A DNA stretch of 15,150 bases from Prevotellaceae bacterium UBA3646 (GTDB lineage: Bacteria > Bacteroidota > Bacteroidia > Bacteroidales > Bacteroidaceae), in assembly GCA_002373535.1 (NCBI GenBank), contig DFKL01000033.1, forward strand, positions 1-15,150, written 5' to 3'. Every line of letters starts with the position of its first letter. Positions within the stretch are counted from its first letter, which is position 1. Made by a program: the position numbers and the translations under genes. Shown here one piece after another: positions 1-6,083 of this stretch. The notes below the pieces were generated by a model that made no database searches, was not told the origin of the DNA, and saw only the letters and a list, made by a program, of their open reading frames with translations.

Positions 1-1
1 G

Positions 2-1012
2 GATGAAAAGTATGCTGCGCAGTTGCTCAAGTATCTTAACGGCAAGAATGTCGGGAAAGCCATCGTAGCCAAATGGTTCAATGCACCAGAGTGCACCGAC
101 TATACAACCCTGAAGGTGGACGAGACATTCTCTAACATTATCAAATATGGTTTGTTGTCCCTTTCTGAAGACGAGAAGGCTGCCAACAGCGAAATACAGA
201 AAGACAATGCCTCTGCTGCCATGGAATTGGCAGGACAACTGGTTGACGCAAGCTATGTACTGGTAACACGCTTTGACTTTGCAACTCCGGCAGAACAGAT
301 TCAGCAGGCACTTGATGACAAGCTGGCTCCTCTGTACGAGAAACTGGCGAAGGTTCCTGGTCCAATGAAGGATGCAGTACAAAGTACAATCAATACCGTA
401 ACAGAAACTACTAAGCAGACCTTGGAGAGCACTATCAAAGTAAATGCTGTAGTAGGACGTTCGTACTTGTTCAAGCTTAAGTGGATGGGAGATGAGGCCT
501 TCACACAGAAATACCTTGAAAACCCAGATGCATTTGCTCAGGCAGGTTCTGATGAGTTCCAACTGGAATATGTCACAACCACACGCGGGACTAATAGTCT
601 CGTCACTGAACTTGCAGGGCAGAAGCTGAATGTCCAAAAGGTTGTTGCCAACAAAACCATGAAGGTCCTGAACAAGAATGTCAACCGTCTGGCACAACAG
701 TACGAGCCTTTTGCTCCAGTAGAAAGACTCTACACCAACGATAAAGGTGAACTTTACGTGAAACTGGGTACTCAGGACGGTATAGCAAAGGATTCGAAAT
801 TCACTGCACTGAAACTGGACAAAGATAACAACCTGGTACCTGGCGGTACCCTATCTGTTGCAAAGGGTGGTCTATGGAACAACAACACAGATGCAGACGA
901 CATTGCAGAGAATGTGGAAGGTAGCAACGCCGATCTTCAGTATACTCTACTCTCCGGCAAGGCAAAAGGATGTTCTTATGTCAAGTTAGGTAACGTTAAG
1001 AAAAAGAAATAA
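2..1012 (+). CDS. Secreted/envelope protein of unknown function, 5'-truncated
   Basis: The reading frame is open to the left edge (readable from base 2 as DEKYAAQLLKYLNGKN), so the start codon and any signal peptide lie outside the window. The TTG at 23 is an internal Leu codon, not a convincing start. About 336 residues are visible. The middle has a hydrophobic stretch ending in SYVLVTRFDF and later SYLFKLKW. The last ~110 residues (from the segment YEPFAPVERLY) read as a small beta-rich domain with the pattern KLGTQDGIAKDSKF, which resembles the C-terminal domain of FlgT-like proteins; this resemblance is by eye only. There are no catalytic motifs. The product ends in a lysine run (VKKKK). 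The next gene starts 26 nt downstream, so it is probably the upstream member of the same operon. Similar proteins, as I recall, occur in Bacteroides/Prevotella as uncharacterised secreted proteins. Function unknown. Confidence 0.8.
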   Translation, partial: DEKYAAQLLKYLNGKNVGKAIVAKWFNAPECTDYTTLKVDETFSNIIKYGLLSLSEDEKAANSEIQKDNASAAMELAGQLVDASYVLVTRFDFATPAEQIQQALDDKLAPLYEKLAKVPGPMKDAVQSTINTVTETTKQTLESTIKVNAVVGRSYLFKLKWMGDEAFTQKYLENPDAFAQAGSDEFQLEYVTTTRGTNSLVTELAGQKLNVQKVVANKTMKVLNKNVNRLAQQYEPFAPVERLYTNDKGELYVKLGTQDGIAKDSKFTALKLDKDNNLVPGGTLSVAKGGLWNNNTDADDIAENVEGSNADLQYTLLSGKAKGCSYVKLGNVKKKK

Positions 1013-1038
1013 AAGGAATTATTCCACAAGTATTGATC

Positions 1039-1545
1039 ATGGGAAAAGTTAAATTTTTGCTTATACTGGGCTTTGTCTGGTTTGCTGCTCTCGGTACAGA
1101 AGCCAAAGACAAAGTCGAAGAAATAAGTTTTAACTATGAACTGACACGTGATGAGTGCCCGATTCCACGAGACAACAATTTTGTCATCTTCAAGGTCTAC
1201 AGCTATGGAAAAAAGTCATTGCTGACTACCGAGGCAGGAAAACGCAATGCCATTCATGGTATTCTGTTTAAAGGTCTTGGTGCAACAGACAGACAAGGGC
1301 GTGTGCCTGCCATGATGGGCACCACGCCATATGATGCACATAAGGAGTATTTCGACCGTTTCTTCGGTAGCAAGGATTTTCTTCAATTTATCCAGGAAAC
1401 CAACAAGGGATTTCAAGAACAAGTAAAGATATCCGGAAAGGAATACAAAGTAGGCATTATGGTAAAAGTAAATATCAATAGCCTGAGAAAACATCTTGAG
1501 GCTGACGGTGTACTGACAAACGTCTTTGACATGATGTTGCAATAA
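1039..1545 (+). CDS. Small secreted protein, possible LPP20/FlgP-like family (paralogue of the gene at 3424)
   Basis: A product of 168 residues. I chose the ATG at 1039 over the in-frame TTG at 1033 because it gives a standard signal peptide (MGKVKFLLILGFVWFAALG, then charged residues). The mature part has a short helix-rich segment (residues ~64-80, EAGKRNAIHGILFKGL), a conserved-looking EYFDRFF at 103-109, and a C-terminal strand-helix ending in SLRKHLEADG (148-157). The same blocks in the same order appear in the protein encoded at 3424-3900 (EYFDSFF, KLRSRLKKDG), so the two are very likely paralogues. The 'G-x-A...A...A' helix after a beta strand resembles LPP20/FlgP-type envelope proteins, but this is an impression. 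No lipobox is evident. It lies 26 nt after the truncated first gene and 18 nt before the DUF6175-like gene. Function unknown. Confidence 0.78.
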   Translation: MGKVKFLLILGFVWFAALGTEAKDKVEEISFNYELTRDECPIPRDNNFVIFKVYSYGKKSLLTTEAGKRNAIHGILFKGLGATDRQGRVPAMMGTTPYDAHKEYFDRFFGSKDFLQFIQETNKGFQEQVKISGKEYKVGIMVKVNINSLRKHLEADGVLTNVFDMMLQ

Positions 1546-1563
1546 TTCATATATAGTCAAACT

Positions 1564-2451
1564 ATGAATAGGATTAAATCAACAATTATTGCAGGTTTCA
1601 TCGGAATTTCTGCAATGGCTCAGATGCCTACGATCATATTGTTTCCGTCCGAAGCATGGATGAAGGAACACGGATATGGGGAAAATGTCGTTACGAATGG
1701 TCGTTCAAGATGGAACAGTGACTATCAGAAGGCCTTTGACAACGAGAATATTGATCGGACCGAGATTTCCACTGCTTTATCTACTACATCTGCAACTCTG
1801 CATTCAATCGGTTTCAAGTGCGAGGATCTGAAACAGTCATTGGGCGGATTGGATGAGGATGCAGCACTGGCAGACGAATTTGGCGTAGACCTGGATGACA
1901 ATGCAGAGAGAGTAATTCCAGACATCAAGGTCGAGGTGAACTGGAAACTGGAGAGAAAGGTACTGGCTTCTTCTCAATATTCTGTGCAACTTATTGCAAA
2001 GGATTACTATACCAATGACGTCATTGCGGCCATTGATGAACCTGGCAACCTTTCTGCAGAAGGTCTGAAAGGTGACCTGAGAAGGGTTATCGAAAGCCAC
2101 ATGGCTGACTTTAGCGACAAACTTAAGGAGAGTTTCGAGAAGACTCTGAAATACGGTCGCGAGGTCAAGGTAACAATCTTCGCCAGAGACATGGATTTCA
2201 ACGCTGACCAACTGCAAGGTCAGACTATGAAATTCTATTTTCGCGATGTCTTGAAGGGTATTGCCAAAAACGGTGTCAGCAACAACAAGCGTGACACTTC
2301 GCGAATGCAGGAATATCGAGTGCGCATAGAGAACGGATCTAAATTGGAAGACATCGGTGAAATTCTGCAAAACAAATTCAGCAGTGTTGGCGTTCACATT
2401 GACGTGAAAAAGGTTGGCGTCGGTTCTTTGGCAATAATCGTAGGAAGGTAA
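1564..2451 (+). CDS. DUF6175-like secreted protein
   Basis: A product of 295 residues. The N-terminus (MNRIKSTIIAGFIGISAMA, then QMPTI) is a clear Sec signal peptide with probable cleavage after AMA at 19. The mature start PTIILFPSEAWMKEHGY, a helical region about residues 60-95 (ALSTTSATLHSIGFKCEDLKQSL), an acidic linker, and the block PDIKVEVNWKLE (119-130) followed by YSVQLIAKDYYTNDVIA match my recollection of the DUF6175 family of Bacteroidales. The alternating strands with a 'tissue of D-Y-T-x-x-V-I-A' turn recall CsgG/TolB-N-type alpha/beta domains (inference). A second C-terminal domain begins near residue 198 (GREVKVTIFARDMDF) and ends with a hydrophobic strand SLAIIVGR. No enzyme motif is seen. 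It is the central gene of the five-gene cluster, 26 nt before the next start. Role unknown; an envelope or periplasmic location is likely. Confidence 0.8.
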   Translation: MNRIKSTIIAGFIGISAMAQMPTIILFPSEAWMKEHGYGENVVTNGRSRWNSDYQKAFDNENIDRTEISTALSTTSATLHSIGFKCEDLKQSLGGLDEDAALADEFGVDLDDNAERVIPDIKVEVNWKLERKVLASSQYSVQLIAKDYYTNDVIAAIDEPGNLSAEGLKGDLRRVIESHMADFSDKLKESFEKTLKYGREVKVTIFARDMDFNADQLQGQTMKFYFRDVLKGIAKNGVSNNKRDTSRMQEYRVRIENGSKLEDIGEILQNKFSSVGVHIDVKKVGVGSLAIIVGR

Positions 2452-2477
2452 TATCATAAAATAATTGCATGTATAAT

Positions 2478-3422
2478 ATGAAACGTATCTTGTTAATTAT
2501 TTTTCTGGTAAGCATATCAGTATTTCCAATATATGCCCAGATTCATCTTACACCTTACGTCTCAGCTACTACAGGAGGTGTTGATGATAATAACTCATCG
2601 GTTATAGAGACGCGCCTACGCTCTCTGATTTCACAAATGGGAATGGAAAGTGGCTATGGTACACGTTTTGTCCTTGCTGTAAAGGTAAATCTGCTGGACA
2701 GATATATGACTGGTGGTGCTCCTGCGCGTATCGGACAGAAAATGCAGGTGACATTTGCCGTTGGTGATGCCGAGTCGGGTACTTGTTTCGGATCCTGCAT
2801 GCAGGAGGTGAAAGGCTCGGGACAGACCGAACAGGCTGCGATGCTTGCTGCTTTCAGGAATATCAGGCCGACTGACGAACTTAGGGCACTTATAGCAGAA
2901 TCAAAACAGAGAATCATAAGCTATTACAACACTAACGGTCCTTCCATAATCCAAAAGGCAAAAGGACTTATTACCGCACAAAAGTGGGAAGAGGCTCTGT
3001 ATGAATTGTCTGCCATACCGAGCGAATGCGGATGCTTCAGCCAAGCACAGTCGATGATGGTCCAGGTATACCAGGAACACATCAACCACGATGCTTCCCA
3101 GGTTCTTGCCGAAGCACAGGCTGTGTGGAGTGCAGATCCTAATCCTGGGCCTGCAGCTGAACAAGCAATGTCTATTCTGTCGACTATAAACACAAGTGCC
3201 AAGTGCTATCCTCAGGCTCAGGCTTTGATGAAAAGTATTGAAACACGCGTCAAGAGTGTAACTGACAAAAAGTACAATGATGCCCTATCGCTGGAGAAGG
3301 CACGATTGAATACTGCTGCATCCTTGGAGAAGGCACGTATAAATGCTTGTCGGGATATTGCTGTGGCATATGCTAAGAGTAGGCCAAGAGTGGTTTACAA
3401 AACGATAAACAGATGGTGGTAA
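2478..3422 (+). CDS. Secreted protein, possible CsgG/FlgO-like N-domain plus helical repeats
   Basis: A product of 314 residues from the ATG at 2478 (MKRILLIIFL...IYAQ), preferred over the in-frame ATG at 2469 because Met-Lys-Arg opens a typical signal peptide with cleavage after IYA at 20. The N-terminal part (residues ~22-140) has a strand-rich layout with SVIETRLRSLISQMGM, RFVLAVKV and a later GSGQTEQAAMLAAFRNI; such a spread of strand, helix and 'G-x-G-x-T-x-x-A' recalls LpoB/FlgO/CsgG-type domains (inference). The second half is helical: KWEEALYELSAIP and QVLAEAQAVW look TPR-like, with cysteines in SECGCFS and SAKCYPQ. Near the C-terminus is a tandem SLEKAR(L/I)N repeat, and the protein ends in NRWW. 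The end is only 1 nt from the next start (stop 3420-3422, ATG 3424), so the genes are co-translated. Function unknown. Confidence 0.78.
   Translation: MKRILLIIFLVSISVFPIYAQIHLTPYVSATTGGVDDNNSSVIETRLRSLISQMGMESGYGTRFVLAVKVNLLDRYMTGGAPARIGQKMQVTFAVGDAESGTCFGSCMQEVKGSGQTEQAAMLAAFRNIRPTDELRALIAESKQRIISYYNTNGPSIIQKAKGLITAQKWEEALYELSAIPSECGCFSQAQSMMVQVYQEHINHDASQVLAEAQAVWSADPNPGPAAEQAMSILSTINTSAKCYPQAQALMKSIETRVKSVTDKKYNDALSLEKARLNTAASLEKARINACRDIAVAYAKSRPRVVYKTINRWW
3288..3353 (+). repeat. Two-copy 33-bp imperfect tandem repeat in coding sequence
   Basis: Copies at 3288-3320 and 3321-3353 encode SLEKARLNTAA and SLEKARINACR. The block GGAGAAGGCACG is identical in both copies while the flanks have drifted. 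The repeat lies in the C-terminal helical segment of the secreted protein. It is probably a small internal duplication lengthening an amphipathic helix. Confidence 0.7.
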
Positions 3423-3423
3423 T

Positions 3424-3900
3424 ATGAAAAAAAAACAATCTGCAATAGTTATAATTGCCATGCTGTGCCTTATGCCGGCAAAATCATGGGGACAGTATGT
3501 TTCCCGTGAAATTGACATACATATTACTGGCATAGCATCTGAGTTGGATGGCAGTCAGACAGTCCGTGTCTCAGGCGAAGGACGAAACAAGTCTGATGCA
3601 AAGGAACAATGTATGAAGAATGCAGTATATGCATTCATGTTCATGGGGGTACACTCTGGCAAAGTAAATGCCTTGCCTTTGGTATCCAAAAAAGAACATC
3701 ATGACCGTCAGGAATATTTTGACAGCTTCTTTGAAGACGGAGGAGAATATCGCAAATATGCAAGCCTGGCAGATAAGCGGATATTTAGTAACGAACGCTC
3801 TAAGGACAAGATTCAACGACGTTATGTAATGACTGTCAGGGTTCTGGTTTCTAAATTGCGTTCGCGCTTGAAAAAGGACGGCATTAAGGTCTACGAATAA
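3424..3900 (+). CDS. Small secreted protein, possible LPP20/FlgP-like family (paralogue of the gene at 1039)
   Basis: A product of 158 residues. The N-terminus (MKKKQSAIVIIAMLCLMPAKSWGQ) is a signal peptide with likely cleavage after SWG or one residue later. The mature protein has a strand-glycine-helix unit, QTVRVSGEGRNKSDAKEQCMKNAVYAFMF (residues ~45-73), the arrangement typical of LPP20/FlgP/FlgT N-domain proteins, where a beta strand ends in GxGxxxxxA and runs into a long helix. It then has EYFDSFF (97-103), a basic segment and a final strand-helix RYVMTVRVLVSKLRSRLKKDG. The EYFDxFF block and the (S/K)LR..L..DG end are shared with the 168-residue protein at 1039. It is the last gene of the cluster; the intrinsic terminator follows 24 nt after the stop. 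Function unknown. Confidence 0.8.
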   Translation: MKKKQSAIVIIAMLCLMPAKSWGQYVSREIDIHITGIASELDGSQTVRVSGEGRNKSDAKEQCMKNAVYAFMFMGVHSGKVNALPLVSKKEHHDRQEYFDSFFEDGGEYRKYASLADKRIFSNERSKDKIQRRYVMTVRVLVSKLRSRLKKDGIKVYE

Positions 3901-3924
3901 GTACATATTGAATGTATGCAGATA

Positions 3925-3961
3925 CCCCCGAGAGCCATAAAAACCCTCGGGGGCGTTTTTT
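3925..3961 (+). terminator. Rho-independent terminator of the five-gene cluster
   Basis: An uninterrupted 8-bp stem, CCCCCGAG (3925-3932) with CTCGGGGG (3946-3953), encloses a 13-nt A-rich loop and is followed by CG and a run of six T (3956-3961). Stem GC content and the U-tract fit a strong intrinsic terminator. Its place just after the fifth gene marks the end of the left transcription unit. Confidence 0.93.
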
Positions 3962-4127
3962 AGAATGGTCAAGATTTGTAACATCCTGTCGATTTAGCAG
4001 TATTTACGGTATGTTTGACTATTTGTCTTGAATAGGTTGAAGGCCTTAAATAATAAAAAATGTTAAATATTCGTATCCTGCTTTATTTATTTTCTTGCAT
4101 GCACGCGTTTATATAGGGGATTTGTCG
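3962..4127. other. AT-rich intergenic stretch without a recognised gene
   Basis: This stretch runs from the terminator to the rimP promoter. I see no tRNA, no convincing ORF and no long repeat. It holds two short palindromes, AAGGCCTT (4040-4047) and TGCATGCA (4096-4103), and a second TAnnTTTG match, TATGTTTG (4010-4017), without a well-spaced TTTG upstream. It probably serves as upstream promoter DNA. Confidence 0.5.
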
Positions 4128-4135
4128 TATCTTTG
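4128..4135 (+). promoter_or_regulatory. Bacteroidetes-type -7 element driving rimP-nusA-infB
   Basis: TATCTTTG fits the TAnnTTTG -7 consensus of the Bacteroidetes primary sigma factor exactly. The TTTG-type -33 element expected 19-21 nt upstream is not exact (the region around 4105-4110 reads GCGTTTA). The implied transcription start is near 4140-4143, giving a leader of about 145 nt before rimP. Confidence 0.65.
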
Positions 4136-4139
4136 CGCC

Positions 4140-4284
4140 AGCAATCGCACAGGAAGTGAGGGGCCCACACAAAGGTTCCTCACTTTTGATTATAAGATGG
4201 AACGCCCTGTGGGCTATACAATAGAACGTAGACTAATTTCCCCTCATATACCTGAAAGGGTGGCAGGGGGCCAAACGATATCTG
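4140..4284 (+). promoter_or_regulatory. Structured 5' leader of the rimP operon, candidate cis-regulatory RNA
   Basis: The transcript would begin with a perfect 8-bp hairpin: AAGTGAGG (4154-4161) with CCTCACTT (4178-4185), followed by TTTTGATT. Seven loop bases GCCCACA (4163-4169) are perfectly complementary to TGTGGGC (4208-4214), allowing a pseudoknot. The segment TGAGGGG (4157-4163), mostly in the hairpin's 5' strand, is also complementary to CCCCTCA (4240-4246), an alternative pairing that would open the hairpin. A small ACCT-GAAA-GGGT hairpin (4251-4262) and a GCCC-TGT-GGGC hairpin (4204-4214) also occur. Known context: in E. coli the rimP-nusA-infB operon leader is a site of NusA-dependent control. 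The switching role here is inference. Confidence 0.45.
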
Positions 4285-4292
4285 ATGATTAG
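4197..4292 (+). CDS. Possible short upstream ORF overlapping the rimP start (doubtful)
   Basis: An ATG at 4197 opens a 31-codon frame (MERPVGYTIERRLISPHIPE...) whose TAG lies at 4290-4292, 8 nt inside rimP. If translated it could couple to rimP or shape the leader RNA. There is no clear ribosome-binding site, no recognisable family, and the sequence is equally explained by RNA-structure constraint. I report it only because its stop overlaps the rimP start. Confidence 0.15.
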   Translation: MERPVGYTIERRLISPHIPERVAGGQTISDD

Positions 4293-4746
4293 CAAGAATG
4301 CCGTTGAGCAGGTTGTGAACGAATGGCTGGAAGGCAAGGATTACTTTCTGGTCGAGGTGAGTGTAAGCGCGGACGACCGTGTGGTAGTGGTTATTGACCA
4401 TGCGGAGGGCGTATGGATTGAGGACTGTGCCGACCTGAGCCGGTTCATCGAGTCGCGCTTCGACCGTGAGGTGGAGGACTATGAACTGGAGGTGGGGAGT
4501 GCCGGACTGGGATACCCGTTCAAGGTATGGCGGCAGTACGAGGCCAACATAGGCAAGCCTGTGGAGACAGAGCAGAAGGACGGCCGTAGGTATCGTGGCA
4601 TCCTGACTGCCGTGGACGAAGTGTCTTTCTCGATAACAGCCGAGGAAAAGGTGAGGAACGAGGGTGACAAGCGTCCGCACAAGGAGTCGGTGACGCGCAG
4701 TTTCCGCTTTGACGATACTGTGTATACCAAGTATTCATTCAAGTAG
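4285..4746 (+). CDS. rimP: Ribosome maturation factor RimP
   Basis: A product of 153 residues, the normal size for the family. RimP binds the 30S subunit during late assembly and is needed for its maturation. The N-terminal domain (residues ~1-80) ends in the family hallmark YELEVGSAGLGYPFK (66-80, counterpart of the usual EVSSPGLDRPL); the C-terminal SH3/Sm-like domain (about 84-153) contains GKPVE and YRGILTAVDE. The start at 4285 places the beginning in line with homologues (helix VEQVVNEWLEGKDYFLVEVSV). It is the first gene of the conserved rimP-nusA-infB block and lies 48 nt before nusA. Regulation probably acts through the structured leader upstream. The identification is secure. Confidence 0.95.
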   Translation: MISKNAVEQVVNEWLEGKDYFLVEVSVSADDRVVVVIDHAEGVWIEDCADLSRFIESRFDREVEDYELEVGSAGLGYPFKVWRQYEANIGKPVETEQKDGRRYRGILTAVDEVSFSITAEEKVRNEGDKRPHKESVTRSFRFDDTVYTKYSFK

Positions 4747-4794
4747 GGTAGGGGAGCGATTTTTTCTTGTCAAAAAAAACAAAAAATATATACA

Positions 4795-6060
4795 ATGGCT
4801 ACAAAGAAGAAAACTAACGAAGAGTCTGTCAGTCTGATTGACTCATTTGCAGAGTTCAACGAGACTAAGAACATTGACCGTGCTACGCTGGTGGGCGTCC
4901 TGGAGGAGTGTTTCCGCAGCGTGATTACCAAAATCTATGGTTCGGACGAGAACTATGACGTAATCGTGAACCCTGCCAAGGGTGACTTTGAGATTTACAG
5001 GAACCGCACGGTGGTGCCTGACGGCGAGGTGAGGAATCCCAACATGGAGATTGCCCTGAGTGAGGCTCGTCTTATCGACGAGGACTATGAGGAAGGCGAG
5101 GAGGTGAGCCAGCGCGTGGAATTCAGCGAGTTTGGCCGCCGTGCCATACTGACGCTGCGCCAGACGTTGGCAAGCCGCATCCTGGAACTCGAGCATGATG
5201 CCCTGTACAACAAATACAAGGATCGCGTGGGAGATGTGATCAGCGGCGAGGTATACCAGAGCTGGAAACGCGAGACGCTGGTGTATGACGACGAAGGTAC
5301 GGAGATGATCCTGCCCAAGAGTGAGCAGGTGCCCGGTGACTTTTTCCGCAAGGGTGAGACGTTGCGCGCGGTAATCAAGAGCGTGGACAATACGAACGGT
5401 AACCCTAAGGTCCTGATTTCACGTACTGATCCCATGTTCCTGCAGCGTATGATGGAGGCCGAGGTTCCTGAAATCCAGGACGGCCTGATTACGATTCACA
5501 AGGTGGCACGTATCCCCGGCGAGAGGGCAAAGGTTGCAGTCGAGTCGTACGACGAGCGTATAGACCCTGTAGGAGCCTGCGTTGGCGTAAAGGGTTCCCG
5601 CGTTCACGGTATTGTGCGTGAACTGCACGGAGAGAATATCGATGTGCTGCCATGGACGTCAAACAAGCAGCTGATGATTTCACGTGCCCTGAGTCCTGCT
5701 ACGGTTAACACTGTGAACATAGACGAGGAGAACAGGTCTGCAGAGGTTTACCTTGATCCCGAGCAGGTGTCCCTGGCTATCGGCAAGGGTGGTGCCAACA
5801 TTAAGCTGGCGAGCATGCTGACGGGATACACGATTGACGTGTTCCGCGATGGCATCGAAGATGAGGAGGAGGATGTGAACCTGAAGGAATTCGTGGATGA
5901 CATCGAGCCTTGGATCATCGAGGAGCTGGAGAAGATTGGCCTGCATACTGCACGCGAGGTATTGGGTACCAGCCGCGAGGAGCTTATGGAGCGTGCCGAC
6001 CTGGAGGAGGAGACGATTGACGAGGTTATCCGTATTCTGTCGAGTGAGTTTGACAAATAG
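4795..6060 (+). CDS. nusA: Transcription elongation/termination factor NusA
   Basis: A product of 421 residues. NusA binds RNA polymerase and nascent RNA, promoting pausing and intrinsic termination and taking part in antitermination. Domains in order: the N-terminal polymerase-binding domain (1 to ~130), S1 (about 143-210, VGDVISGEVYQ to PKVLISR), KH1 (about 232-300, with DPVGACVGVKGSRV at 257-270) and KH2 (about 302-350, with EQVSLAIGKGGANIKLAS at 323-340). The tail (about 365-421) holds one helix-hairpin-helix-like unit (IGLHTAREVLGTSREEL), whereas E. coli NusA (495 residues) has two acidic repeats, so this is the shorter form. The start is preceded by an A-rich tract with no Shine-Dalgarno match, as is usual in Bacteroidetes. 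It lies between rimP and infB, the common bacterial order. NusA is a plausible autoregulator of this operon. Confidence 0.97.
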   Translation: MATKKKTNEESVSLIDSFAEFNETKNIDRATLVGVLEECFRSVITKIYGSDENYDVIVNPAKGDFEIYRNRTVVPDGEVRNPNMEIALSEARLIDEDYEEGEEVSQRVEFSEFGRRAILTLRQTLASRILELEHDALYNKYKDRVGDVISGEVYQSWKRETLVYDDEGTEMILPKSEQVPGDFFRKGETLRAVIKSVDNTNGNPKVLISRTDPMFLQRMMEAEVPEIQDGLITIHKVARIPGERAKVAVESYDERIDPVGACVGVKGSRVHGIVRELHGENIDVLPWTSNKQLMISRALSPATVNTVNIDEENRSAEVYLDPEQVSLAIGKGGANIKLASMLTGYTIDVFRDGIEDEEEDVNLKEFVDDIEPWIIEELEKIGLHTAREVLGTSREELMERADLEEETIDEVIRILSSEFDK

Positions 6061-6083
6061 AATCCCTTTTAAAACGTGTTGAG

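Noticed and set aside
4010..4017. TATGTTTG, a second match to the -7 consensus upstream of rimP
   Set aside because: No TTTG at 19-21 nt upstream; chance matches are common in AT-rich DNA, and the element at 4128 is better placed.
4759..4788. T-run and A-run between rimP and nusA that could pair
   Set aside because: A weak all-A/T hairpin; more likely the A-rich upstream region usual for Bacteroidetes translation starts.
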